From Paraburkholderia tropica (GTDB lineage Bacteria; Pseudomonadota; Gammaproteobacteria; Burkholderiales; Burkholderiaceae), in contig NZ_CAJZAR010000090.1 in the NCBI RefSeq assembly GCF_914484835.1, positions 143,300 to 207,299 on the forward strand: DNA of 64,000 nucleotides, read 5' to 3'. The notes under the pieces are model-generated. The model was not told where the DNA came from. It searched no databases and saw only the letters and a list, made by a program, of their open reading frames with translations. The translations under genes were made by a program, and so were the position numbers. Position 1 is the first letter of the stretch. Each line of letters starts with the position of its first letter. Below are positions 25,563 through 34,387 of this stretch, in pieces.

Positions 25563-26924
25563 TCAGCGTTGTTGCGGCGGCGTCATGCCGCTGATCTTGT
25601 AGTCGACGTAGGCGCTGTCGCGCAGCTGGCGCAGCCAGTCGGCGTAGGCCTGTTCCGCCTTGCGCTGGCCGATGGCCTGACGCGCGAGATCCATCTGCTG
25701 AGCGACCGAGCCTTCGGCTTCGCGGCGGCCCAGCACCTGGATCAGGTGGTAACCGTATTCGGTACGCACCGGCTCGCTGAGCTGGCCGTCCTGCAGCGTG
25801 TTCATGGCGCGCTCGAATTCCGGCACGGTTTCGCCCGGGCTGATCCAGCCGAGGTCGCCGCCCTGCGAAGCCGAGCCGTCCTGCGAGTAAGTACGCGCGA
25901 ACTTGGCAAAGTCGCCGCCCGCGGCCACTTCACGGCGGATTTCCAGCAGCTTCTGGCGCGCTTCCGGTTCCGACATGCCGTCACCCACGCGCAGCAGAAT
26001 GTGACGCACGTGCGTCTGCACCAGTTGCGGCGCCGATGCGCTCGTGCCCTGGCCCTGGCGGCGCTCGACGAGGCGAACGATTTCAAAGCCGTCGTTGGTG
26101 CGGATCACCGAGGGATTCACCTCGCCCGGACGCAGCGTGGACGCCGCGGTCACGAATTCCTGCGGCAGCTTCGACGGCGCGAGGAAGCCCATGTCGCCGC
26201 CCTTGCTGGCGTCGGGCGCCTGCGAATTCGACTTCGCGATGCTCGAGAACTTGCTGCCCGACTGCGCTTCCTTCAGCAGCGCGTCGGCCTTCTTCTGCGC
26301 GGCTTCGATGTCGGTTTCCGACGCGTTCAGCGGCGCCTTGATGAAGATGTGCTCGAAGTGCAGGTCGCTCTTCTGGCCCGCGTTCGGTCCGCGCTGGCTC
26401 GCGATGTAGTTCGCGACTTCGGCGTCCGACACCGAGATCTTGCTGTCGACTTCCTTCTCACGCAGCTTCGAGAGCGTGAGTTCGGTGCGCGCGTCCTTCG
26501 TGAAGGTCGTCCACGGCACGCCGGCGGCTTCGATGCGCGCACGATACGTGGCGAGATCCATGCCGTTGGCCTGGGCGAGACGCTCGAGCGTGCGGTTCAC
26601 GGCGGCGTCGTCGATCGAGATGCCGTCTTCCTTCGCCTTTTGCAGCTGGATGCGTTCGAGCACCATCTGGTTGAGCACCTGCGCGCGCAACTGGTCGGTG
26701 GGCGGCACCGGCGCGTTCTGCTGGTTCAGGCGGCGCGTGATGAGCGCGGCGCGCTCGTCGAGTTCGCGCTGCGTGATCACGCCATCGTTGACGACCGCGG
26801 CAATCGTGTCGACTGTCTGGCCACCCGGGGCCGACAGTTGCTGTGCTTGCGCCGGCGCGGCCGGCAACAGTCCTGCGACGGCGAAGAGGCTCGCAGCGTA
26901 CGCTGCCAGGCGAAGCTTTTTCAT
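25563..26924 (-). CDS. surA: Periplasmic chaperone / peptidyl-prolyl isomerase SurA
   Basis: 453 residues from the ATG at 26924 (MKKLRLAAYAASLFAVAGLL, signal peptide ending AQAQ). SurA escorts outer-membrane proteins to the BAM complex. The N-terminal SurA domain (NDGVITQRELDERAALITRR, QVLNQMVLERIQL) is followed by two parvulin domains at about residues 200-300 and 310-415 (VRHILLRVGDG; ASQGGDLGWISPGETVPEFE). An in-frame GTG nine bases upstream has a better-spaced GGAG and could be the true start. It directly follows lptD, whose product is a SurA client. Confidence 0.95.
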   Translation of the reverse strand: MKKLRLAAYAASLFAVAGLLPAAPAQAQQLSAPGGQTVDTIAAVVNDGVITQRELDERAALITRRLNQQNAPVPPTDQLRAQVLNQMVLERIQLQKAKEDGISIDDAAVNRTLERLAQANGMDLATYRARIEAAGVPWTTFTKDARTELTLSKLREKEVDSKISVSDAEVANYIASQRGPNAGQKSDLHFEHIFIKAPLNASETDIEAAQKKADALLKEAQSGSKFSSIAKSNSQAPDASKGGDMGFLAPSKLPQEFVTAASTLRPGEVNPSVIRTNDGFEIVRLVERRQGQGTSASAPQLVQTHVRHILLRVGDGMSEPEARQKLLEIRREVAAGGDFAKFARTYSQDGSASQGGDLGWISPGETVPEFERAMNTLQDGQLSEPVRTEYGYHLIQVLGRREAEGSVAQQMDLARQAIGQRKAEQAYADWLRQLRDSAYVDYKISGMTPPQQR

Positions 26925-27018
26925 GATTCCCACAGATACTCCAAAGTTGGCGGGCAGCTTCGCCCGTCTCTAAGCAACCCACTGCGCGCCGAGCCGGTCC
27001 AGCGGACCGGATGGCGCG

Positions 27019-29406
27019 TCATTGATAGTCCGTGAAGCGCGACGGCAGCGGCGCCTGGCCGGGCAGCGACGTGTAACCCGGCACAGCGGCCTTGAATGCC
27101 GCGACCAGCCCGTTGTCGACGTTCGACAGCCCCTTGAGCGTGAGCTGCGCGAGAAAACGCGTGGACGAGTTGTTGCCGCCCGTCGTGGTGACCCCGTTCG
27201 CGTAGCGCTGGATACCCACGCCCAGCGCCCAGCAATCCGCGTCGTACTGCATGCCCACCAGCCCGTCGACGATCTTGTGACCGTTCAGATCGTAGTTGAA
27301 GCGGCCCACAGCGTACACCCGGTGCGAAAACGGCCATTGGGCCGAGATCAGGATCTGGTTGATCGGCTGATTGTCGAGCGTGGTGTTGTTCTCGCGCGTG
27401 TAGCGGTACGCGACATTGAGCACGCGGCTCGGGCCCGGGCTGTAACCGAAGCCGACGCTCGCCTTCTCCAGACGATTGTCGTCGGCATTATATTGGAACG
27501 CAGTTTCCGACGCGAAACCGCCCCCGATCTTCAGCGACATGCCCGCGATCAGGTCCGAATGGGCCGAGCCCGTGCTCGTCTGATCCTGCGTGAGCGTGAC
27601 GCGCTGGTCCTGGAAGTAGTACTGCTGCGCGAGCACGAAACGCGCGCGCTCGTCGCCGGTGGCCGGGTCGAGGAAGCGCGTGGTGATCGCGGCCGTCAGG
27701 CGGTTCGCATCGGCGATACGGTCGTTACCGACGAAGGTGTTCGGCGTGAAGATCTCCGCGAGTCCGAAGTCGGCCTCGGCGGTGTCGAAAAGGGGCGCGA
27801 AGTCCTGATTGCGGTAAGGCGTGTACACATAGTACAGGCGCGGTTCCAGGGTCTGGATGTAGTCCTGGCCGAACAGATGCACCGAGCGGTCGAACACGAG
27901 ACCCGTGTCGAAGCTGAGGGTGGGGATCGATTCGGTGAAGCTCTTGGGCGTGCCGACCGGCGAGCCGAACGTCGTGCCCGGCGTGCCGATGTTGCTCAGG
28001 TTGTACGACGCGACGTGCCACTGCACCTTCGGCGTGACGAAGTAACCCGGCCCCATCAGCGAATACGACAGGTACGGATTGAAGACGACGCGGTCGCCTT
28101 CGGTCGCGTCATCTTCGGTGATGCGGAAGCGCGAGTAGTCGGCTTCCATGCCGTAGTCGAAGCCGCCGACGTTGTACTTCGAGTACTTAACGTTCAGCTC
28201 GGGCTCGCGGCCGTACGGCGCGATCGACGGCGAGAGCGTCTGCCAGTGCTGGTAGCGGCCGAGCACGGACCACGGTCCGTTGTTGTAGGTGACGCCGGCT
28301 TCCTGCTGGTACAGCAGCTGGGTGCCGTTCAGGAACTGGTTGGCCGGCGACGCCAGGTCTTCGGGATAGGTGTTGTCCGAGACCTTGTTGTAGTAGATAT
28401 ACCCGCCGAACCCGTTGCCGAAGTTCTGGTTGTGCTGGATGAACAGCGCGTAGCGGTTGGTCTTCGTGAGCGCGTCGTCGGGCAGGAACGTGCCGGTGAT
28501 CGAGCCGGAGTAATTGGCCGACAGATACCGGTAGTTGCCCTGCAGGAATACGCCGCGCTTGGTGATCAGCTCGGGCGTGAACGTGAGGTCGCGATTCGGC
28601 GCGATGTTGAAGTAGTACGGCAGCGCGATTTCATAGCCGTTCGTCGAGCTCAGCGAGAACGTCGGCGGCAGCAGGCCGCTGCGGCGGTCGCCCGAGAGCG
28701 GGAACGAGAACCACGGGCTCGCGAAGATCGGCACGTCCTGGAAGAACAGCACGCTGTTGTGCGCGACGCCTTCGTCGGCGCCCGTGTCGAAGTCGAACTC
28801 CGTGCCCTTGATGTACCACGCCGGATTCGTCGAGCACTGGCAGGCCGTGTAGGTGCCGCTCGTGAGCACCGAGCGCTCGTTGTCGAGCATGTCGGCGCGC
28901 TCCGCGCTGCCCGAGCCGCCCGTCGCCGAAAAATGGTACTTCGGCGCCGGCATGAAGCCTTCGCTCGCCTCGATCCGCAGATGCGCCTCGGGGCCGGTGA
29001 AGCTGGTGCCGTTCTGCACGACCGTGACATTGCCGTATGCGTCGGCCATGTCGGTGTCCTGGTCGTAGTGCAGCGCGTCGCCCTTGACGATGTTGTTGCC
29101 CTGGCGAAGCTCGGCCGCGCCCTTGACGGCGGCGTCGGTGCCCGAAGTGCCGGTGGTCGATTCGCCGAGCACGAACGTGGCCGGACGACGGCCGGGAGCG
29201 GACGGGATGTCTTCGAGCTGCGGCGCGATGCGCAGGCTCCACGCGCCGTCCAGCGGCACGGCCTGCGCGGCGTCGTCCGTCAGCTGCGCGTGCGCGAGCA
29301 CGGGCACGAGACCCGGCATGGCCACGAGCGCCGCGATGAGCCGCCGCTTGCCCGGCACGCCGTCGTCACTGTTAGAGATCGTCTGGAAAAACTGTCTGGG
29401 CGGCAT
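27019..29406 (-). CDS. lptD: LPS-assembly protein LptD
   Basis: 795 residues. LptD is the outer-membrane barrel that, with LptE, inserts LPS into the outer leaflet. Signal sequence KRRLIAALVAMPGLVPVLAH, then an OstA/LptA-like jellyroll region (about residues 100-220: NNIVKGDALHYDQDTDMADA, GTYTACQCSTNPAW) and a long beta-barrel with many aromatic-alternating strands ending RFTDYQ. The ATG at 29406 is favoured since the upstream in-frame sequence is Pro/Arg-rich and not signal-like. Only three Cys are present in the mature chain (CQC and one in DADCW) against four in the E. coli protein. It is followed by surA and is divergent from amgK. Confidence 0.93.
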   Translation of the reverse strand: MPPRQFFQTISNSDDGVPGKRRLIAALVAMPGLVPVLAHAQLTDDAAQAVPLDGAWSLRIAPQLEDIPSAPGRRPATFVLGESTTGTSGTDAAVKGAAELRQGNNIVKGDALHYDQDTDMADAYGNVTVVQNGTSFTGPEAHLRIEASEGFMPAPKYHFSATGGSGSAERADMLDNERSVLTSGTYTACQCSTNPAWYIKGTEFDFDTGADEGVAHNSVLFFQDVPIFASPWFSFPLSGDRRSGLLPPTFSLSSTNGYEIALPYYFNIAPNRDLTFTPELITKRGVFLQGNYRYLSANYSGSITGTFLPDDALTKTNRYALFIQHNQNFGNGFGGYIYYNKVSDNTYPEDLASPANQFLNGTQLLYQQEAGVTYNNGPWSVLGRYQHWQTLSPSIAPYGREPELNVKYSKYNVGGFDYGMEADYSRFRITEDDATEGDRVVFNPYLSYSLMGPGYFVTPKVQWHVASYNLSNIGTPGTTFGSPVGTPKSFTESIPTLSFDTGLVFDRSVHLFGQDYIQTLEPRLYYVYTPYRNQDFAPLFDTAEADFGLAEIFTPNTFVGNDRIADANRLTAAITTRFLDPATGDERARFVLAQQYYFQDQRVTLTQDQTSTGSAHSDLIAGMSLKIGGGFASETAFQYNADDNRLEKASVGFGYSPGPSRVLNVAYRYTRENNTTLDNQPINQILISAQWPFSHRVYAVGRFNYDLNGHKIVDGLVGMQYDADCWALGVGIQRYANGVTTTGGNNSSTRFLAQLTLKGLSNVDNGLVAAFKAAVPGYTSLPGQAPLPSRFTDYQ

Positions 29407-29679
29407 GTATGGTTTTGGCGTATCGGCCCGGCCGCCTGCCCGCTGTCCCGGTCGCCGCCCCTCGCGCCCCGGCGCCGTGCCGGGCGAGAACCGGACCGGC
29501 GGCGAACCAGGCGTATCAAGGCAACTGCACGCACCAATCTTCACAATTCATCGGACGATGGACTGGATATCAGTGCGGCGGGGGCGAACCGTCATGCGGG
29601 CTTTGGCGCGAGTCGCGTCAAAAAAGTCGTGGGGTATTATATGGCAAGACGTTGCCCCACTGATTTTGCTTCCGGTTAC

Positions 29680-30741
29680 ATGACCTTCCCTGCCCCGACC
29701 AACACCGCGCCGTCGTCCTCCGACGGCCGCCGCGACCTGCTCGCCGCCTGGCTGTCCGGCCATGCGCAAAAATACGCCCTCGACCTGTCCACGCTCGCGC
29801 CCGCCTCCGCCGACGCGAGCTTTCGCCGCTATTTCCGCCTCGCCAGCGCGGGCGAGCACGGCGCGACGCTGATCGCCGTCGACGCCCCGCCGCCCGAAAA
29901 ATGCCGCGAATTCGTCCAGGTCGCGCAGTTGCTCGAGCAGGCCGGCGTGCATGTGCCGCGCGTGCTGGAGGTCGATTACGACGCCGGGCTGATGCTCGTG
30001 ACCGATCTCGGCACCGCGTCCTATCTGGCCGAGCTGACCGAGGCCGGTCCCGGCCCGCGCTCGCGCGCGCTGATGCACGACGCGCTCGACGCCCTGATCC
30101 GCTTCCAGCTCGAAACGAAACCGGGCGTGCTGCCCGCCTTCGACGAAGCCTTCCTGCGCCGCGAGATGGAGCTGCTGCCCGAGTGGTTTCTGGAGCGCCA
30201 TCTGGGCCGCAAGGTCGACGACGCCACGCGCGCCATGCTCGACCGCACCTTCGCGCTGCTGATCGCGAGCGCGCGCGCCCAGCCGCAGGTGTTCATGCTG
30301 CGCGATTTCATGCCGCGCAACCTGATGATCGCGACGCCGAACCCCGGCGTGCTCGACTTCCAGGACGCCGTGGAAGGCCCGATCACCTACGACGTCGCCT
30401 CGCTGCTGCGCGACGCGTTCCTGAGCTGGGACGAGGAGTTCGAACTCGACTGCTTCGTGCGCTACTGGGAACGCGCGAAAAAGGCCGGTCTGCCCGTCGA
30501 TCCCGACTTCGGCGAGTTCTACCGCCAGCTCGAATGGATGGGCCTGCAACGCCACATCAAGGTGCTGGGCCTCTTTTGCCGCATCAACTATCGTGACGGC
30601 AAGCCGCATTACATGGCCGACCTGCCGCGTTTCCTCGACTACGCGAGCAAGGTCGCGCACCGCTATCGCCCGCTCGTGCCGTTCGCGCGCTTCATCGACG
30701 AGCTGCGCGGCACGGCGGTCGAAACCGGCTATACCTTCTGA
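29680..30741 (+). CDS. amgK: N-acetylmuramate/N-acetylglucosamine kinase AmgK (APH fold)
   Basis: 353 residues. AmgK phosphorylates MurNAc at the anomeric carbon in the peptidoglycan recycling shunt that by-passes de novo UDP-MurNAc synthesis, described in Pseudomonas. It has an aminoglycoside-phosphotransferase fold: ASFRRYFRLAS, FLRREMELLPEWFLERHLG, the catalytic loop MLRDFMPRNLM and GVLDFQDAVEGPITYDVASLL. The neighbour is murU, next enzyme of the shunt, and divergent lptD matches the arrangement in pseudomonads. The ATG at 29680 was chosen; an in-frame ATG at 29641 directly abuts TATTAT (29635-29640), a probable -10 box. Confidence 0.9.
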   Translation: MTFPAPTNTAPSSSDGRRDLLAAWLSGHAQKYALDLSTLAPASADASFRRYFRLASAGEHGATLIAVDAPPPEKCREFVQVAQLLEQAGVHVPRVLEVDYDAGLMLVTDLGTASYLAELTEAGPGPRSRALMHDALDALIRFQLETKPGVLPAFDEAFLRREMELLPEWFLERHLGRKVDDATRAMLDRTFALLIASARAQPQVFMLRDFMPRNLMIATPNPGVLDFQDAVEGPITYDVASLLRDAFLSWDEEFELDCFVRYWERAKKAGLPVDPDFGEFYRQLEWMGLQRHIKVLGLFCRINYRDGKPHYMADLPRFLDYASKVAHRYRPLVPFARFIDELRGTAVETGYTF

Positions 30742-30792
30742 TCCCGCCCCTCTCACCGCAACCTCGTGCAACTTCATGACAAGGCCGATACC

Positions 30793-31524
30793 ATGACGCG
30801 CGCCCGTTTCGAGCGCACGGCGATGATCTTCGCCGCCGGACGCGGCGAGCGCATGCGCCCGCTCACCGACACCTGCCCGAAACCGCTGCTCGAAGCCGGC
30901 GGCAAGCCGCTGATCGTGTGGCAGATCGAGCGGCTCGCGGCGGCGGGCTATACGCGTATCGTCATCAATCATGCGTGGCTCGGCGCGACGCTCGAAGCGG
31001 CGCTCGGCGACGGCGCGCGCTTCGGCGTGCGTCTGCTCTATTCGCCCGAGCACGAGGCGCTCGAAACCGCGGGCGGCATCGCCCAGGCATTGCCGCTGCT
31101 CGAAAACGGCGATGAGCCGTGCGTGTTTCTGGGCGTGGCCGGCGATATCTACAGCGATTTCGATTTCGCGCGTCTCGATGCGCCTGCGCAGACGCTCGCG
31201 GCCGCCGCGCAGCCCGGCATGCATCTCGTGATGGTGCCGAACCCGCCTTTCCACGCGAACGGCGACTTCGCGCTGGGCGCCGACGGCGTGCTCGCGCTGG
31301 ATGGCGCGCCGCGCTGCACGTTCGGCAGCATCGGGCTCTACGACACGCGCATGTTCCGCGACCTGCCGCGCGGCACGAAGCGCGCGCTCACGCCGTATTA
31401 CCGCGAGACCATCGCGGCGCGGCGCGCGAGCGGCGAACTGTTCGAAGGACGTTGGGAGAATGTCGGCACGCCCGCGCAACTCGCGGCGCTCGACGAGGAA
31501 TTGCGCGCCCAGGCGGCGCGCTGA
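30793..31524 (+). CDS. murU: N-acetylmuramate alpha-1-phosphate uridylyltransferase
   Basis: 243 residues. MurU joins MurNAc-1-phosphate with UTP to form UDP-MurNAc. The nucleotidyltransferase signature MIFAAGRGERMRPLTDTCPK is at residues 11-30, with KPLL following; VAGDIYSDFDF carries the metal-binding Asp, and ENVGTPAQLAALDE is near the C-terminus. The ATG at 30793 has AAGGCC upstream; an in-frame GTG at 30766 would add nine residues. Only 51 bases separate it from amgK, so they form a recycling operon conferring potential fosfomycin tolerance, as known for this pathway. Confidence 0.91.
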   Translation: MTRARFERTAMIFAAGRGERMRPLTDTCPKPLLEAGGKPLIVWQIERLAAAGYTRIVINHAWLGATLEAALGDGARFGVRLLYSPEHEALETAGGIAQALPLLENGDEPCVFLGVAGDIYSDFDFARLDAPAQTLAAAAQPGMHLVMVPNPPFHANGDFALGADGVLALDGAPRCTFGSIGLYDTRMFRDLPRGTKRALTPYYRETIAARRASGELFEGRWENVGTPAQLAALDEELRAQAAR

Positions 31525-31633
31525 TGCGGTAACTGCACGCATACGCACGCGCGCGCCGGACGGCCTGAGGCACACACGGCGCGCGCGGCGCATTCACCAC
31601 GCGCTCATCGCGCGCTCACAACTACACACCGCT

Positions 31634-33559
31634 TCAATGCGCCCCGTTCGCGGGCGCTGCCACGGGCTGACCGGCTTGTTCGGCCTGATCGCCTTGCGTC
31701 GGCTCGCTGGCCTTCTGCTGCTGCAACGCCCACATCTGCGCGTAATGCCCTTGCGTGCGCAACAGTTCGTCGTGCGTGCCGCGCTCGACGATGCGCCCAT
31801 GATCCATCACGATGATCTGTTCGGCGTTCACGACCGTCGAAAGCCGGTGCGCGATCACGAGCGTCGTGCGCTCGCGCGCGATCGAATCGAGTTCGTGCTG
31901 GATCGCGCGCTCCGAACGCGAATCGAGCGCCGAGGTCGCCTCGTCGAACAGCAGGATCGGCGGATTCTTGAGCAGCGTGCGCGCGATCGCCACGCGCTGC
32001 TTCTCGCCGCCCGAGAGCTTCAGCCCGCGCTCGCCGACGGGCGTCTCATAACCCTTCGGCAGACTCTCGATGAACGCATGAATATGCGCCGCGCGCGCCG
32101 CCGCGATCACTTCCTCGCGGCTCGCCGTCGGCCGGCCATAGGCGATGTTGTAGTAGATCGAATCGTTGAAGAGCACGGTGTCCTGCGGCACGATGCCGAT
32201 CGACGCGCGCAGCGAATCCTGCGTGACGTCGCGGATATCCTGGCCGTCGATCGTGATCGCGCCGCCGTTTTTGCCAGGATCGGTGCGGTCGAGATCGTAG
32301 AAGCGGAACAGCAGACGCGCGAGCGTCGACTTGCCCGACCCGCTGTGGCCCACCACCGCCGTCGTCGTGCCCGCGGCGATCGTGAAGCTCACGTCGTGCA
32401 GGATCTGCCGCGACGGCTCATAGGCGAAGTCCACGTGCGTGAATCGCACCTCGCCGCCGCGCACCGCGAGCGCGGGCGCGTTCGGCACATCGGGCACTTC
32501 GCGCGCGACCGTGAGCAGCGTGAACATGCGGTCCATGTCGGTGAGGCTCTGCTTCAGTTCGCGATACACCACGCCGAGAAAATTCAGCGGAATATAAAGC
32601 TGCAACATGAAGGTGTTGATGAGCACGAGGTCACCGAGCGTGAGCTTGCCCGCCATCACGCCCTGCGTCGCGCGCCACAGAATGAACACCAGTCCCGTGC
32701 CGATGATCGCCTGCTGCCCGAAGTTCAGCGCCGACAGCGAATGCTGCGACTTGATCGCCGCCGCGCGATAGCGGTGCAGGTTTTCGTCGTAACGCTTCGT
32801 TTCCCACTCTTCGTTGCCGAAGTACTTCACCGTCTCGTAGTTGATGAGCGAATCGATCGCACGCGAGTTGGCGCGCGAATCGAGTTCGTTCATCGTGCGG
32901 CGAAAATGCGTGCGCCACTCGGTCACTTTCACCGTGAAGACGATGTACGCGGCCAGCGCGCACAGCGTGACGATCGCGTAATACGCCTCGTATTTCACGG
33001 TGAAAAAGATCAGCACGAGACCGACTTCGACGAGCGTCGGCAAGATGCTGTAGAGCGAATACGAAATGAGCTGCGTGATGCCGCGCGTGCCGCGTTCGAT
33101 GTCGCGCGACATGCCGCCCGTCTGCCGCTCCAGATGAAAGCGCAGCGAGAGCGCGTGCAGATGGCGGAACACCTTGAGCGCGAGCTGGCGCACGGCGCTC
33201 TCGGTCACCTTCGAGAAGAGGATTTCGCGCAGTTCGGTCAACAGCGAAGTCGAGAGCCGCACCGCCGCATACGCGACCACCAGCAGCCCGACGCCGCCCA
33301 TCAGCACGATGCCCGGCGCGTGTTCGGCGCGGCCGAGCGCGGTCAGATGCTGCACGGGCGCGAGGCCGTCGACGATGTGTTTCATCACCACGGGCACGCC
33401 CAGGTTGGCCACCTTCGCGCCGATCAGGCAGGTGAGCGCGAACGCCACGCGCCATTTGTAGGCGGTGAGATAGGGCAGCAGCGAGACGATGGTCTGCCAG
33501 TCGTTGCGCGGCCCGGTAGCGAGCGGCGCGGGTTCGTTGGAAGCGGAAAAACGGCGCAT
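31634..33559 (-). CDS. ABC transporter, ATP-binding/permease (Atm1/HMT1-like half transporter)
   Basis: 641 residues. A six-helix exporter domain (about residues 30-320) is fused to a nucleotide-binding domain: Walker A VGHSGSGKSTLARLLF, signature LSGGEKQRVAIARTLL, Walker B ILLFDEATSALD and the switch His in VIAHRLST. The membrane part resembles the Atm1/ABCB7/HMT1 group (LNFGQQAIIGTGLVFILWRA), which exports glutathione-linked or metal-related compounds. It is expected to work as an inner-membrane homodimer. The ATG at 33559 is used; a TTG at 33667 preceded by AGAGG would add 36 residues. It converges on murU. Confidence 0.88.
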   Translation of the reverse strand: MRRFSASNEPAPLATGPRNDWQTIVSLLPYLTAYKWRVAFALTCLIGAKVANLGVPVVMKHIVDGLAPVQHLTALGRAEHAPGIVLMGGVGLLVVAYAAVRLSTSLLTELREILFSKVTESAVRQLALKVFRHLHALSLRFHLERQTGGMSRDIERGTRGITQLISYSLYSILPTLVEVGLVLIFFTVKYEAYYAIVTLCALAAYIVFTVKVTEWRTHFRRTMNELDSRANSRAIDSLINYETVKYFGNEEWETKRYDENLHRYRAAAIKSQHSLSALNFGQQAIIGTGLVFILWRATQGVMAGKLTLGDLVLINTFMLQLYIPLNFLGVVYRELKQSLTDMDRMFTLLTVAREVPDVPNAPALAVRGGEVRFTHVDFAYEPSRQILHDVSFTIAAGTTTAVVGHSGSGKSTLARLLFRFYDLDRTDPGKNGGAITIDGQDIRDVTQDSLRASIGIVPQDTVLFNDSIYYNIAYGRPTASREEVIAAARAAHIHAFIESLPKGYETPVGERGLKLSGGEKQRVAIARTLLKNPPILLFDEATSALDSRSERAIQHELDSIARERTTLVIAHRLSTVVNAEQIIVMDHGRIVERGTHDELLRTQGHYAQMWALQQQKASEPTQGDQAEQAGQPVAAPANGAH

Positions 33560-33889
33560 GGGTGAACGGCGATGAGCGTGCGGCGCGACGCGAAAACTTC
33601 GCATCGAAGCGCGGCGCACGGCGAGATTGGGGGACGCCTGAAAAAGCGCGGACGACGGGTTCGGCAAAGGCCTCTAGTTCGGCCGGCGAGCCTGTCTGGC
33701 CGCCCGCCGCGCCTGCTGCTTTCCCGTACAATTCCTGATCACCGTATTGTCGCAGAAGGCGGCACGCGCCGCTGAGGGCACCTGGCCTGCACGGTTCACC
33801 GCGCAACCGCGCGACGCGTCCGGGGCCGTGGCCATCGACCCATCGGCCACGCCGTTCCTTCCCCGCTTTCCTTTTTTGACGGACTCCCG

Positions 33890-34294
33890 ATGACCGATGC
33901 CTTCCCGCTCCCCCAGAAGTCGCCCGCGCTGCGCGTCGTGCCGCAGCCCTCGGACGCCAACGTGCATGGCGACGTGTTCGGCGGCTGGATCATGTCGCAG
34001 GTCGACATCGCCGGCTCGATTCCGGCAAGCCGCCGCGCCAACGGCCGCGTGGCGACCGTCGCCGTGAATTCGTTCGTGTTCAAGCAGCCGGTGTTCGTCG
34101 GCGACCTGCTGAGTTTTTACGCGGATATCGTCAAGACCGGCACGACGTCGGTGACCGTCGAAGTCGAGGTGTACGCCCAGCGCATGCGGCTCGCCGAGGA
34201 AGTCGTCAAGGTGACCGAAGCGACGCTCACCTACGTGGCGACCGGCACCGACCGCCGTCCGCGCGCCCTGCCGCCCGTCGAACCCGCCGTCTGA
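33890..34294 (+). CDS. Acyl-CoA thioesterase, YciA type
   Basis: 134 residues, single hotdog domain. These hexameric cytosolic enzymes hydrolyse acyl-CoAs. The block SDANVHGDVFGGWIMSQVDI contains the catalytic Asp, and NSFVFKQPVFVGDLLSFYAD matches the rest of the fold. The start at 33890 gives the usual MTDAFPLPQ leader. It is a single gene with a terminator hairpin downstream. Confidence 0.9.
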   Translation: MTDAFPLPQKSPALRVVPQPSDANVHGDVFGGWIMSQVDIAGSIPASRRANGRVATVAVNSFVFKQPVFVGDLLSFYADIVKTGTTSVTVEVEVYAQRMRLAEEVVKVTEATLTYVATGTDRRPRALPPVEPAV

Positions 34295-34303
34295 CGTCAA
34301 GCA

Positions 34304-34335
34304 CGCAAGCCCGCTCGCCGACGGGCTTGCGCTTC
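34304..34335 (+). terminator. Hairpin after the YciA-type gene
   Basis: Perfect 10-bp arms CGCAAGCCCG / CGGGCTTGCG (34304-34313 and 34322-34331), then CTTC. It lacks a clear T-run, so strength is uncertain. Confidence 0.6.
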
Positions 34336-34387
34336 ACTGCGTCAACTTCACTGCGTCACGTTCGCTGCATCGCCTTCACTGCGCCCA
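34332..34387. repeat. 14-bp tandem repeat, four units
   Basis: Units start at 34332, 34346, 34360 and 34374 with consensus CTTCACTGCGTCAC; the first, second and fourth are nearly identical, the third is diverged. The last unit overlaps the stop codon and final codons of the GGDEF-EAL gene on the minus strand. Confidence 0.75.

Noticed and set aside
27022..29640. Long plus-strand open frame opposite lptD, in frame with amgK
   Set aside because: Only the part from 29680 has AmgK homology; the upstream residues are Arg/Val-rich shadow sequence of lptD.
31540..31590. GC-rich inverted repeat between murU and the ABC transporter as a terminator
   Set aside because: Loop is long and neither side has a T-run.
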